Below are positions 1 to 8,901 of a DNA stretch of 64,000 nt, one piece after another. The notes beneath the pieces are model-generated. The model was given only the letters and a program-made list of their open reading frames with translations, did not search any database and was not told the DNA's origin. Source of the DNA: Desulfamplus magnetovallimortis (GTDB lineage: Bacteria > Desulfobacterota > Desulfobacteria > Desulfobacterales > Desulfobacteraceae); contig NZ_LT828540.1 in the NCBI RefSeq assembly GCF_900170035.1, forward strand, positions 1-64,000, in the 5' to 3' direction. Within the stretch, counting starts at the first letter, position 1. The number at the start of each line of letters is the position of its first letter. Position numbers and translations under genes: made by a program.

Positions 1-48
1 GGGCTTTTTTTATTGCTTTTTTATGAACAGGTTTTTGTGTGAAGCTCT

Positions 49-235
49 TTATACTCAAATCCGACACCTATAACCTCTTGAGCCTTGTCAATAGTTTCTG
101 AATCAGGATGCCCAGGATTAACAAAGATAAGGCAGGATTATCTATCCTGGACATCCTTTTTATTCTGGTTATCCTGATTCAGACAAATCCAACAACTGTA
201 AAATAAATAGACCAAATGTTGATTTTAAGCAAATT
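49..235. repeat. MITE-like element E, copy 1
   Basis: Divergent copy of a roughly 185-bp element best preserved at 44729-44913. The outer arms are imperfectly inverted: ACTCAAATCCGACA near 52 against TGTTGATTTTAAGC near 217. The inner arms CTGAATCAGGAT (near 99) and ATCCTGATTCAGAC (near 171) are also inverted. It carries no coding capacity. The remaining bases 1-48 and 236-325 hold nothing I can identify. Confidence 0.75.
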
Positions 236-325
236 ATAAAATATGTTCATTTATCTAAAAATAGATACAAGATGTTGTGTTTGAAGATGACTGAATCGTA
301 GCCATCTCCCTATAGTCTTCAAAAT

Positions 326-640
326 CTATTTAGGTACAATGTCTGACTCAAGTTGTTTTGCGATACTTAGCGCATTATTTAACGCATCATTTATGGTAAA
401 AAGTTGAATTTTTAAAGTTTTCAGTGATGCAGGTGTTGTTATAATTTTTTCTTTTCCGGACAGTACCTTGGAAAGCTCCTGGGATTTTTCGGAAAACTGA
501 ACCAGTTTATGGCTGAACTCATTTACCTCTGTTGCCCATTTTTGCCTCTCATCGTCTGAAAATTCAATCTGTGCATTTCCTGTACCTTTAATCAAATCAT
601 CCAGTTGATAGTCTTCCGGGTTAGCAATGATTTCGTACAT
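326..640 (-). CDS. Hypothetical protein, 104 aa, helical
   Basis: I do not recognise this protein. It is acidic, has no signal peptide or membrane segment, and from about residue 30 on is predicted to be largely helical, with spaced leucine, valine and lysine residues that suit a coiled coil. The start is supported by AAAAGGAG seven bases before the ATG. It is transcribed away from the thiamine operon and is isolated between a repeat element and the thi promoter region. A small structural or regulatory protein is possible, but nothing in the sequence fixes a role. Confidence 0.6.
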   Translation of the reverse strand: MYEIIANPEDYQLDDLIKGTGNAQIEFSDDERQKWATEVNEFSHKLVQFSEKSQELSKVLSGKEKIITTPASLKTLKIQLFTINDALNNALSIAKQLESDIVPK

Positions 641-823
641 GATAACAGCTCCTTTTTTATTTTAAAGTGATTGTTGTTCAAGCTGATTTTAATATGGAAA
701 ATATTGATATCCATTGATTAACAATTCGATTTTATTCATTTTTTTAAAGCAAGTCAAGGTTGAATATCTGCTATTAAAATTCTCATTTTGAAATCTTCAT
801 ATCAACAAAACCTTATTCAATAC

Positions 824-852
824 TTGACATCTCTTTTCTTTCCAATTATTAA
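824..852 (+). promoter_or_regulatory. Promoter of the thiamine operon
   Basis: A perfect -35 box TTGACA (824-829) and a -10 box TATTAA (847-852) are separated by 17 bp. Transcription would begin near 859, about ten bases before the TPP riboswitch. The box quality and position make this the best supported promoter in the window. Confidence 0.75.
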
Positions 853-866
853 ATTATAAAAATTAG

Positions 867-955
867 TGAATGCGGGAGCTAATATATCTGCTGAGAGGGG
901 AGTAAATCCCGACCGCTTGACCTGATCCGGATAATGCCGGCGTAGGAATTGAATA
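867..955 (+). promoter_or_regulatory. TPP riboswitch (THI element)
   Basis: The conserved thi-box segments appear in order: GCGGGAGCT (872-880), CTGAGAGG (891-898), ACCGCTTGACCTGATC (912-927), then GGATAATGCCGGCGTAGGAA. These are the hallmark sequences of the thiamine pyrophosphate aptamer. The gene content downstream (thiBPQ) matches the ligand. A terminator hairpin follows directly, so control is probably by transcription termination when TPP is bound. Confidence 0.96.
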
Positions 956-961
956 TTGATT

Positions 962-1012
962 AAAACCATTCTCTGCCTGCTTATTCAGGATTCGGAGAAT
1001 GGTTTTTTTATT
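962..1012 (+). terminator. Riboswitch expression-platform terminator
   Basis: The arms AAAACCATTCTC (962-973) and GAGAATGGTTTT pair as a strong stem followed by a run of seven T. The position right after the TPP aptamer and before thiB fits an intrinsic terminator that stops transcription when thiamine pyrophosphate is plentiful. Confidence 0.88.
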
Positions 1013-1084
1013 TATGCATCCATAATTTGTCATTTTACACTTAATGCTTTAGAAAGATAAAATAAATGCCTTGATTAAGGAGTT

Positions 1085-2278
1085 ATGCCTGTGAAAAAGA
1101 TAATTATAACGATACTATTTTTTTTTGTTGCAGCCACTTTTATTCAGCCTGTTTGTTGTTATGCAGCCGCTGACATGACCGGAAGAGATGAACAAGATAT
1201 AAAAGAAGTGATTGAAAGTGCAAACGACGCACCACTCTCTTCTGCTGAATATCTTGTTGTTAATATTGAAGAAAAAAATATTGCAAAATCTGAAGGCATT
1301 GCTGAGTCGCCAATAGAAGAAGTTACCCTTATGACTCACGACAGTTTCAGCGTTAGTGAGGAGGTTGTAAAAGATTTTGAGGTGCAAAATAATGCAAAAA
1401 TAAGATTTTTGAAGGCAGGTGATGCCGGAGAAGCCCTTAATAAAGCCATACTTTCTAAAAACAACCCTCTTGCTGATATCTTTTATGGTGTTGACAATAC
1501 TTTTTTAAGCAGATCGCTAAAAGAAGAAATTTTTATTTCATATGAGTCTCCAATGCTGAAATATGTGGACGACAAGCTCAAACTTGATCCGGAGTATAGA
1601 CTTTTGCCTGTGGATTTTGGAGATGTCTGTCTTAATTATGATAAAAGATGGTTTGCAAATCACAACATACAGCCACCTTTAATGCTGGAAGATCTTGTGA
1701 AGCCTGAGTACAAAGGATTGTTGGTGATTCAGAATCCCGCTACATCATCTCCGGGACTTGCTTTTCTTTTAACCACCATAAGCAGGTTCGGGGAGAGAGA
1801 AGCCTTTAATTTCTGGAAAAAATTAAAGGTCAATGATATCCTTGTTGCTAACGGTTGGAAAGATGCTTATTGGGGCAAATTCAGTGCTGCATCAGATGGA
1901 GATCGGCCAATTGTTGTAAGCTATGCCTCAAGCCCAGCGGCAGAGGTGCACTTTGCCGAAAAAAATCTGGAGGAAGCTCCCACAGATGTCGTAACATCAC
2001 ATGGTTCTGCTTTTAGGCAGATTGAATTTGCAGGTATCTTGAAGGGGACAAAGCATCATAATCTGGCAAAAAAACTTATGGATTTTCTCCTTTCCAGGAG
2101 GTTTCAGGAAGATATTCCTCTTCAGATGTTTGTTTTTCCGGCCAACAATAGTGCTATATTGCCTGATGTTTTCAAAAAACATGCTCATATTACAAAAGAG
2201 CCTGCCCTATTACCTTATGATGAGATCAGCGAAAAAAGAGAAATGTGGATTGAAAAATGGACAGAGCTCGTCCTTTGA
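1085..2278 (+). CDS. thiB: Thiamine ABC transporter, substrate-binding protein
   Basis: Periplasmic thiamine-binding protein that delivers substrate to ThiP/ThiQ. A signal peptide covers about residues 1-28 (MPVKKIIITI then a hydrophobic core ending near CCYAAA). The binding domain begins near residue 80 (VTLMTHDSFSVSEEVVKDF), with the family segments PLADIFYGVDN and LPVDFGDVCLNYD. At 397 aa it is longer than the usual 330 or so, because an acidic stretch of about 50 residues lies between the signal and the domain. AAGGAG is only two bases before ATG 1085 but eight bases before GTG 1091, so translation may really begin at 1091. It is first in thiBPQ behind the TPP riboswitch, and its 3' end overlaps thiP by 22 bp. 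Confidence 0.93.
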   Translation: MPVKKIIITILFFFVAATFIQPVCCYAAADMTGRDEQDIKEVIESANDAPLSSAEYLVVNIEEKNIAKSEGIAESPIEEVTLMTHDSFSVSEEVVKDFEVQNNAKIRFLKAGDAGEALNKAILSKNNPLADIFYGVDNTFLSRSLKEEIFISYESPMLKYVDDKLKLDPEYRLLPVDFGDVCLNYDKRWFANHNIQPPLMLEDLVKPEYKGLLVIQNPATSSPGLAFLLTTISRFGEREAFNFWKKLKVNDILVANGWKDAYWGKFSAASDGDRPIVVSYASSPAAEVHFAEKNLEEAPTDVVTSHGSAFRQIEFAGILKGTKHHNLAKKLMDFLLSRRFQEDIPLQMFVFPANNSAILPDVFKKHAHITKEPALLPYDEISEKREMWIEKWTELVL

Positions 2279-3954
2279 ACAAAAATCGGGTTCTAATATT
2301 GTTGCCTGAAATATTTGCAAAATACTTTCCAAGGCGTCCTGCGATATTGGCAGGGTTTATACCTTTGACTTTTCTTGTGCTCTTTTATTTCTATCCCCTG
2401 ACAGGCATATTTATTAGAAGTTTTTTCGATCAGGGTAACTTTTCTGCAACAACTCTTCTAAAGATTTTGAATTCATCCAGAATGGCCGGAATTTTCTGGT
2501 TTACCCTGTGGCAAGCTACCATTTCAACAATCTTGACTCTTGTGATTGCGTTGCCATGTGCCTGGGTTACCGGAAATTTTGATTTCAAGGGTAGAAAAGC
2601 TGTTATGGCAATCTCAACACTTCCTTTTGTTCTTCCAACCATTGTCGTGGCTGCAGCATTTCAGGCACTTATGGGTAGCAAAGGCGTTTTGGGTTTTTTT
2701 CATATGGATGGTTCGCTTGGAATGATTTTGCTGGCACACATGTTTTTTAACTTCTCAGTTGTTTTAAGGATAACTTCAGGGTTCTGGTCATCCATGGGAA
2801 GAACCCTGCCCATGGCAGCTTCAATGCTTGGAGCTAACCCTTTAAAGATATTTATTAAGGTGACCCTTCCGATGCTGGCACCAGCGGTTTTTGCATCATC
2901 AATACTTGTGTTTATTTTTTGTTTTGCAAGTTTTGGAGTAATTATGGTACTTGGTGGCCCTTCATTTACAACACTTGAAGTGGAAATTTACCGCCAGGCA
3001 GCCCATCTTTTTAATCTTCCTGTTGCTTCAGCACTGTCATTGTTTCAGATTCTGTTCACTTTTTTTATGATGTGGATATATACATCTCTTCAGAAAAAAA
3101 ATACTACGTTTTCTCCGGAATCAGAAAAATTTTCACTGAAAAAACCTGAATCAACATTTGAAAAATGTTCAGTATTTTGTGTAGTCCTTTTTGTTATATT
3201 TTTTTTTATGATTCCTATTATGGCGCTTTTGATAAAATCAATATGGTATAAAGGTTCAATATCATTTTTGTACTATAGTGAGCTTTTTTTAAATACTTCG
3301 GGTTCCATTTTTTATATTTCTCCATTGAATGCCATTGTAAATTCACTTTTGTTTGCGTGTTCTGCACTTGTCATGGCTATTATCATAGGGGTTTGCGCTG
3401 TATATACCATCAGAACTTCCGGAGAGAAAATAGCTAATATTCTAGATCCTCTTTTTATGCTGCCTCTTTCTACTTCAGCTGTTACCCTTGGCTTTGGAAT
3501 TATAATAACTTTGGATAAGCCTCCATTAAACTTTAGAACATCCCCAATGCTTATTCCAATTATTCATACCCTTGTTGCCTTTCCATTTGTTGTAAGATCT
3601 CTTTTACCGGTATTGAGATCAATTCCGGCATCCATAAAAGAGTCTGCTGCTCTTTTGGGTGCTTCTCCTTTAAGTGTCTGGATGCATATTGAATTACCTG
3701 TTATAGCCCGGGCACTTTCTGTTGGTGCAGTTTTTGCTTTTACTGTTAGCCTTGGCGAGTTTGGTGCCACCATATTTGCAGCTCGACCTGAATATACCAC
3801 TATTCCTGTGACAATTTATAAATTTTTGGGCCATCCAGGTTCGCTTAATCAAGGCCAGGCAATGGCAGCTTCTTCTCTTTTAATGCTTGTAACTGCTGCA
3901 GGATTTATCTTTATTGAAAGATTCAGAGACACTGTAGGGCATGAGGGGTTCTGA
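2257..3954 (+). CDS. thiP: Thiamine ABC transporter, fused permease
   Basis: Inner-membrane permease made of two fused halves, each with about six transmembrane segments and a cytoplasmic EAA loop. The loops are visible as SMLGANPLKIFIKVTLPML (about residues 190-208) and ALLGASPLSVWMHIELPVI (about residues 465-483). The 565 aa fit the two-domain ThiP/iron-permease architecture. The start overlaps the end of thiB and the stop lies three bases before thiQ, so the genes are translationally coupled. Homologous two-domain permeases carry iron, but the TPP riboswitch and ThiB-like partner point to thiamine or a thiamine precursor. Confidence 0.92.
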   Translation: MDRARPLNKNRVLILLPEIFAKYFPRRPAILAGFIPLTFLVLFYFYPLTGIFIRSFFDQGNFSATTLLKILNSSRMAGIFWFTLWQATISTILTLVIALPCAWVTGNFDFKGRKAVMAISTLPFVLPTIVVAAAFQALMGSKGVLGFFHMDGSLGMILLAHMFFNFSVVLRITSGFWSSMGRTLPMAASMLGANPLKIFIKVTLPMLAPAVFASSILVFIFCFASFGVIMVLGGPSFTTLEVEIYRQAAHLFNLPVASALSLFQILFTFFMMWIYTSLQKKNTTFSPESEKFSLKKPESTFEKCSVFCVVLFVIFFFMIPIMALLIKSIWYKGSISFLYYSELFLNTSGSIFYISPLNAIVNSLLFACSALVMAIIIGVCAVYTIRTSGEKIANILDPLFMLPLSTSAVTLGFGIIITLDKPPLNFRTSPMLIPIIHTLVAFPFVVRSLLPVLRSIPASIKESAALLGASPLSVWMHIELPVIARALSVGAVFAFTVSLGEFGATIFAARPEYTTIPVTIYKFLGHPGSLNQGQAMAASSLLMLVTAAGFIFIERFRDTVGHEGF

Positions 3955-3957
3955 CCA

Positions 3958-5205
3958 ATGGAAACAGAACTTGAAATTAATAATATCTCTTTTAGAATCG
4001 GAAAAGTCGATATTTTAAAGGATATTTTTATATCCATTGAAAAGCCAGGAATAAGAGTATCTCTGCTTGGCCCTTCAGGCTGTGGTAAAACAACCCTTTT
4101 AAGAATAATCTCCGGTCTTGACAAACCAAGCAAAGGTAGTGTCATGTTTCGAGGTAAAGATATTGCTCATGTTCCCCCACATAAAAGAAATTTTGGAATG
4201 ATGTTTCAGGACTTTGCGCTTTTTCCACACAGAAATGTATTCAAGAATATCTCCTTTGGCCTTGAAATGAAGGGGTTTTCAAGAAAAGAGATTGCTGAAA
4301 GAGTCTCCTGTATGCTTGAGCTTGTTAATCTTGAAGGTTATGATCGAAGGGATATCAAGGAGCTTTCAGGTGGAGAACGTCAACGAGTTGCCCTTGCTCG
4401 TACCCTTGCACCCTATCCTGATTTGATTATGCTGGATGAGCCGCTTGGAGCGCTTGACAGGCTTCTCAGAGAGCGTCTTCTGGCTGATTTATGCAAAGTC
4501 CTTGATGGAACCGGAATAACGGCAATTCTTGTTACTCATGATCATCAAGAGGCATTTACTGCATCAGATTTTGTTTGCGTCATGGATAACGGGAAGGTAT
4601 CACAGATTGACTCACCGGAAAGGCTTTATAAGCACCCTGTTAACAAGCAGGTTGCAGATTTTCTTGGTTTTCAAAACATTACAACCGGAAAAACTATTCG
4701 TGATGGCAAATATATTCTTTCGGATTTTGATTCTGTTGCTGATTATTCTTTAGATAAATGCTCACCCTCTTTAAATGTAAAAAGAATAGATAAAAATATT
4801 GCAACTGATGGTGATACTGTAACACTGCTAATAATGCCTGATGCCGCAGAGATTGTATCTGAAAAAAATATTATGCAGGAAAATGCATTACCAAAGAGAG
4901 AAATTTGTTTAAAAAGAGAGAATGTTATTATTGGGAAGAATTCCCTTGAAAATAACACCTTCCCAGATTTTTTTGAAAAAGAAACTGTTTTAGAAAATAG
5001 AGTACACCACTGCAACAACATTATTGAGGGCATTATCACAGATGCCTATTTTCAGGGGGCAATATGGAAGGTTTTTATAAAAACATCTCATGGAAAACAA
5101 TTTTCATTTAATCTGCCATGTGATGCAAAAGTAGCTAAAAAGGGAGAGAAAATTTTATTGAGAATTAAATCTTCAGGCATTAAAAGGCTTGATGCAGAAG
5201 GTTAA
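3958..5205 (+). CDS. thiQ: Thiamine ABC transporter, ATP-binding protein
   Basis: Cytoplasmic ATPase that drives import through ThiP. Walker A is GPSGCGKTT (near residue 39), the signature is LSGGERQRVALA (near 139) and Walker B is LIMLDEPLGALD (near 158), followed by the switch LVTHDHQEA. At 415 aa it is much longer than E. coli ThiQ (about 230). The extra C-terminal part, residues 240-415, ends in a TOBE-like beta-strand region after a low-complexity linker, as in the PotA/FbpC group. The last 26 bp overlap the 3' end of the convergent CPBP protease gene. Confidence 0.9.
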   Translation: METELEINNISFRIGKVDILKDIFISIEKPGIRVSLLGPSGCGKTTLLRIISGLDKPSKGSVMFRGKDIAHVPPHKRNFGMMFQDFALFPHRNVFKNISFGLEMKGFSRKEIAERVSCMLELVNLEGYDRRDIKELSGGERQRVALARTLAPYPDLIMLDEPLGALDRLLRERLLADLCKVLDGTGITAILVTHDHQEAFTASDFVCVMDNGKVSQIDSPERLYKHPVNKQVADFLGFQNITTGKTIRDGKYILSDFDSVADYSLDKCSPSLNVKRIDKNIATDGDTVTLLIMPDAAEIVSEKNIMQENALPKREICLKRENVIIGKNSLENNTFPDFFEKETVLENRVHHCNNIIEGIITDAYFQGAIWKVFIKTSHGKQFSFNLPCDAKVAKKGEKILLRIKSSGIKRLDAEG

Positions 5206-6181
5206 TAAAAAAAATGCCCATATTGGCAAGAATATGTATTGTTATGGGTGCTACTATGTTACCTGAATGTTCAAATGCAATTGCAAACAGCAAACCGCCT
5301 GTTATCTGCACTAAAGGAATGTTGTCGCCACTGAAATGAGATAAAGCAAATAGGGTTGTACTTATCACTACCGCAACACCTGTTCCGTATTTTCTGAAAA
5401 ATGAGTATAGGATCCCTCTGAAAAAAAGCTCTTCTGCAACAGGGCTGACAAGGCCACCTGTAACCAAAAAAAGTACGATGTCCATTTTCTCCTTTGGCAT
5501 TGAAAATAATATAAATTTCAATGGATTTATCCCTGTTAACAAAAGAAAAGCAATTCCTGCCACAAGAGTCATTCCTGAAAAGCATATTGACCAGAGTATT
5601 CCATATTTTATACCTTTTTTAACGTTGTTAATTGAAAAAATTGAATTAAATATAGTATTTTTATCTTTTAAACTAAAATTTTTTTTACCGTGAAAACAGA
5701 CCCGGTTTTCATGTTCGGGGGTGGCCGGTATTGCATCCGGCCATGAGCGTTTACTTGTTAAATATAACGGCCATGGCAGATTCATCTGCAACAACGAAGC
5801 ATGAAAGTCATTTAGAGCCTTAAAAGACAGGGACTTTCTAATAAAAGCTCTGGAAGAAGAGTCAGAAGGAGTGGAGAGATTATTTTTTTCAATTGTTGAT
5901 TTTCTGCGTGAAGCTATCCAGTAGTTTAAAAGATAAAGTATCCCTGTAATTTCAAAAAGCCTTATTAGAAGTAGCGTTCCCATGTGTGAGAAGAGTTTTC
6001 CAAGAAAAGGTGCAAAGGCTTCTGATAAAAAAATTATTGCCAATGCAGTTAAAAGCTCCCCAAATGAGATTTTTATTCTGTCATTTTCCGGCCAGTTTGT
6101 ATTTCCCGTCTTTATGGTTTCCATATATCTACATCTAATTTGATTGTTTAGGAATTGATTTTTAACAACTTGTCCATTCAA
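5180..6181 (-). CDS. CPBP-family intramembrane metalloprotease with repeat insertion
   Basis: Multi-pass membrane protein of the CPBP (Abi/CAAX-protease-like) family. The catalytic motif EELFFR lies in GLVSPVAEELFFRGILY, and the second motif includes FALSHFSGD; a later histidine is in APITIHILANMG. These are the expected glutamate and histidine ligands of the family. The oddity is residues 113-166, which are encoded by two interspersed repeat elements placed back to back (5684-5845). This stretch is polar and rich in Trp, Pro and His, and lies between the first membrane segments and the catalytic core. The start at 6181 has GGGGCGAG just upstream; Met20 is an alternative. It faces thiQ tail to tail. 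Substrate unknown. Confidence 0.82.
   Translation of the reverse strand: MNGQVVKNQFLNNQIRCRYMETIKTGNTNWPENDRIKISFGELLTALAIIFLSEAFAPFLGKLFSHMGTLLLIRLFEITGILYLLNYWIASRRKSTIEKNNLSTPSDSSSRAFIRKSLSFKALNDFHASLLQMNLPWPLYLTSKRSWPDAIPATPEHENRVCFHGKKNFSLKDKNTIFNSIFSINNVKKGIKYGILWSICFSGMTLVAGIAFLLLTGINPLKFILFSMPKEKMDIVLFLVTGGLVSPVAEELFFRGILYSFFRKYGTGVAVVISTTLFALSHFSGDNIPLVQITGGLLFAIAFEHSGNIVAPITIHILANMGIFFINLLHQAF
5684..5754. repeat. TTTAC element (family B) inside the CPBP gene
   Basis: Begins and ends with TTTAC (5684-5688 and 5750-5754). It contains the family landmarks CGTGAAAA, CGGGGGTGGC and a hairpin GGCCGG...CCGGCC (5722-5741). The copy sits inside an open reading frame and does not break it. 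Confidence 0.85.
5762..5845. repeat. HP-1 element (family A/C) inside the CPBP gene
   Basis: Carries ACGGCCATGGCAG, the loop, CAACAACGAAGCATGAAAG and the closing GGGACTTTCTAATA. These match the copies at 16758-16920 closely. It directly follows the TTTAC element; together they occupy about 162 bp, 54 codons, in frame. Confidence 0.85.
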
Positions 6182-6214
6182 CTCGCCCCAGCCACATTTT
6201 ACAGACTTGCAAGG

Positions 6215-6256
6215 GGGAGTTTGGGTAAGTTAAAGTTAATTAAACCCTATTGCTTA
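6215..6256. repeat. Fragment of element F
   Basis: GGGTAAGTTAAAGTTAATTAAACCC matches one arm pair of the element at 42457-42566, without the central part. It lies between two reverse-strand genes. Confidence 0.4.
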
Positions 6257-6319
6257 GCAAAGTTAAATATTTCAGTAGGTTACAGTTTAATGACTTTCAA
6301 TACTTGCGGTTTTGAAGGT

Positions 6320-8218
6320 TCACCAGTTTCTAATCTTGTTTAAAGATTGGTAGGCATACCACTGTACATACCAGTCATGACTTGTAATAATTTTTTTTTC
6401 CAGAAATTTTGAAAGCCATAACCCTGAATAGTGTTTATGTGCCTGATTTTTGGTACAACTCTTTGTTTTCGTTTTAAGTTCTCTTTTTATAATATGTGCA
6501 ATTGCTTCAATTGTACTGCATTGAACATTAATTGACGTATCATAGCTCATTTTTTCAAGATATGGAATATTTTTTATAACTCCTGCTTTGCCCATATTTT
6601 TAGCCAACCAGTATTTTTCGGCATTGGTTTGCTCATTGTCAGTAAAAATAGTACTTTTCTCATAAACATCCATCTGTTTTTTTATATCTTGCCTGTTTTG
6701 ACTATAAAGCCTGCGAAGGGCTTCTATCCTGAATATTTCATTTTTATGTATGATAAGTTTAGCCATAGTTATATCTGTTTTTTCGTTTTTCAGAGGATAC
6801 AGTATTGTCAGAGTCCCCAGGAAGATACTTACCGTTAAAGCAGAGCTTATATAAAGGGAAATATTACCAGCGTGTGAAGTTATGGCAGAAGGTTTTAAAA
6901 CATTAAGGGCAGATGCAATTGATTTATCTATGGCTGCTGCAATGAATAAAAAAGATATAAAAAGCATCAACAGTGGTGTTGTTGTTATGAGGCCAACAAA
7001 ACATAATATTCTCATAACTGCATGTGTATCAGTAGTTTGTGAAAACCGATCAAGAAAAAAAGAAGGTTTTTCAATAAATTTTTCAATGGAGATGGGAGTC
7101 GATGTTGAATGTTTAAAAGCATATTGACAAGATGTAAAAATTGGAAGTTTTAAATGTATTGAGTTAAAGGTTTTTGTCATTATTAAATATAGAAAAGTGT
7201 AATGATTCAACAGATCATCATCCCAAAATGACAAATCATGATTATGTATAAGTAAAATTTCATTTGAATTGAGCTTTCTGTTATTTGAAAGATGTTTTTC
7301 AACATGCAATGAGGCTTTCTCTTTTTGCTGAATACTAAACCATCCATGGCGTGAGAGTGCTTTTTTAATTTTTGGGAAAAAAGCTATCTGTGGGTCAATC
7401 CAGCATGTTTTAACCTGTTTATGCATTGGTTTTTTTATAGCTTCTGCTGCATAAAGAGTGTGTTTGTAATAAAACTCATTTAAAGTTGCCCCTGCCTTGT
7501 TATCTAAAAGAATATAATCCCTTGCACGGATAAAAACGCTTTTGTCGCATTTTAGATAGTAAGTTGTTGTGGTTATAAAAATGGTGATAAAAAACAGCAG
7601 CATGAATTGAAAGTTGCATTCAATTTTCAAGGGCTTTTTCTGTGATACAGTAATGAATGTTTGCTTAAATATTATTCGTGATATGCGATTATTTGAGGCG
7701 TAAAAGTCAATTTTTGTAATGAATAGAATGGCAAGTGGAATAAAAAGAGTGCTTGTTGCAGCGGATTCATTATCAAAATATAGTAAAACTGTGAGAATTA
7801 ACCATGGTAAGAGAAAGATAATTTTTCTTTTATGCAATGGGCTGTTGCAGATAAACCTGCACATTATAAGCCATACTATTGAAGATATTGTTATCAGAAG
7901 ACCCGCAGTAAAAGCAAAAAAAAGGGAGCCGGCCAGCGCAGAAAATGGATCATAAAGTGAGAGCAGTGCTTTTCCGTAAGGGACAACGGTGTAACTTTCT
8001 TGGTTAAGCAGATTGATTGTTGATGCAAGCCGATGATTGGAAGAGTATATTTCAATAAATGATATAAGTGTTGATGTGAGGATACCTGACACAAAGTTTA
8101 ATATGATTGGGCTCTCTTCAATGACTGCTTTAAAATTTTCTGATCTTTTGTTATTGTTTTCAGTAATTTTTTTCAATGAAGTAAAAAGGGCCTTTTGCAA
8201 GATATGATGGGTATCCAT
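6320..8218 (-). CDS. Large membrane protein with C-terminal HEAT-like region
   Basis: I do not recognise a named family. The 632 aa hold about four transmembrane segments in residues 40-160, another near 205-225, a soluble extracytoplasmic or cytoplasmic domain (about 230-400), two or three more membrane segments (about 405-490), and a soluble C-terminal region. That last part (RRLYSQNRQDIKKQMD, then paired helices around YWLAKNMGKAGVIKNIPYLE) resembles HEAT repeats. There is no clear ribosome-binding site; the start lies 14 bp after the stop of the small lipoprotein gene, so coupling is likely. A membrane scaffold or sensor is possible, but this is only inference. Confidence 0.65.
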   Translation of the reverse strand: MDTHHILQKALFTSLKKITENNNKRSENFKAVIEESPIILNFVSGILTSTLISFIEIYSSNHRLASTINLLNQESYTVVPYGKALLSLYDPFSALAGSLFFAFTAGLLITISSIVWLIMCRFICNSPLHKRKIIFLLPWLILTVLLYFDNESAATSTLFIPLAILFITKIDFYASNNRISRIIFKQTFITVSQKKPLKIECNFQFMLLFFITIFITTTTYYLKCDKSVFIRARDYILLDNKAGATLNEFYYKHTLYAAEAIKKPMHKQVKTCWIDPQIAFFPKIKKALSRHGWFSIQQKEKASLHVEKHLSNNRKLNSNEILLIHNHDLSFWDDDLLNHYTFLYLIMTKTFNSIHLKLPIFTSCQYAFKHSTSTPISIEKFIEKPSFFLDRFSQTTDTHAVMRILCFVGLITTTPLLMLFISFLFIAAAIDKSIASALNVLKPSAITSHAGNISLYISSALTVSIFLGTLTILYPLKNEKTDITMAKLIIHKNEIFRIEALRRLYSQNRQDIKKQMDVYEKSTIFTDNEQTNAEKYWLAKNMGKAGVIKNIPYLEKMSYDTSINVQCSTIEAIAHIIKRELKTKTKSCTKNQAHKHYSGLWLSKFLEKKIITSHDWYVQWYAYQSLNKIRNW

Positions 8219-8232
8219 TAGCAGAGAAAAAG

Positions 8233-8421
8233 CTACAGAGGCAAATCATCAATTATTGCTGCTGATTCATCAATGGCATCATGAATCGAGTTGCCTGCAA
8301 CCGGAATAACAGAAATGACCGCACCGCCCACACGCATGGGGACTGTTATAATTTTTGTGAGTACACATCCGGAAAGAAAAATAAAAATCGATAATATAAT
8401 CAGTATTTTTAAAAAATTCAT
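8233..8421 (-). CDS. Small lipoprotein, 62 aa
   Basis: The N-terminus MNFLKILIILSIFIFLSGC is a lipoprotein signal with lipobox LSGC, which puts the mature 44-residue peptide on a membrane. The mature part, TVPMRVGGAVISVIPVAGN followed by an acidic end (DAIDESAAIIDDLPL), resembles a known family of tiny bacterial lipoproteins of unknown function (possibly DUF6726; recalled, not searched). AGGAAC precedes the ATG. It lies just upstream of the large membrane protein and is probably cotranscribed with it. Confidence 0.7.
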   Translation of the reverse strand: MNFLKILIILSIFIFLSGCVLTKIITVPMRVGGAVISVIPVAGNSIHDAIDESAAIIDDLPL

Positions 8422-8785
8422 GGTAAAGTTCCTGATTTTCAGTTAAATAAATGAACATGGATTTGAGTTTGATATTGAAGATTATTTTAAATGTCAAGTT
8501 TTTAAAAAAAATGATTCTGATACAGCATTTCAGGTACCTTTAGAGCCTGTTTAAAAACTATTTGGCTCTTAAAATATCGCTCGTCAGTCATAAGTTCTCT
8601 AATGGAGACCACAGATAGTATTTTTCAGAGAATTGAAAGTACAATATGTGGTGGTGGATTTGAGATGTTAGGACTTATGAGGATCTCAGTTGAATTTAAA
8701 AAGACTATGTTTGGTAGTCACTGGGAGACTATGTGATTGACGAGATATGCTTTATGCGAGGTTCTTTATTCATGTAAGGTCTTGT
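8422..8785. other. Gene-free stretch
   Basis: Divergent interval between the small lipoprotein and the SGNH esterase. I see no gene or recognisable RNA in 8422-8785. The far end, from 8786, is a TTTAC element. Confidence 0.5.
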
Positions 8786-8852
8786 TTTACCGTGGAAATG
8801 GCTACAAGTTTTCATATTAGGGGATAGCTGCATCGCAGCCATGTCTGTTTAG
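8786..8852. repeat. TTTAC element (family B)
   Basis: Starts at TTTAC (8786-8790) and ends at TTTAG (8848-8852). It has CGTGGAAATGGCTAC, AGGGGATAGCTG and the hairpin GCTG...CAGC, so the tip differs from other copies but still pairs. It lies 50 bp upstream of the esterase start. Confidence 0.8.
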
Positions 8853-8901
8853 CCTTATTTTGTATAATCATGAAAAAACAGAAATTTAAAGGAGCTGTTA
8901 A

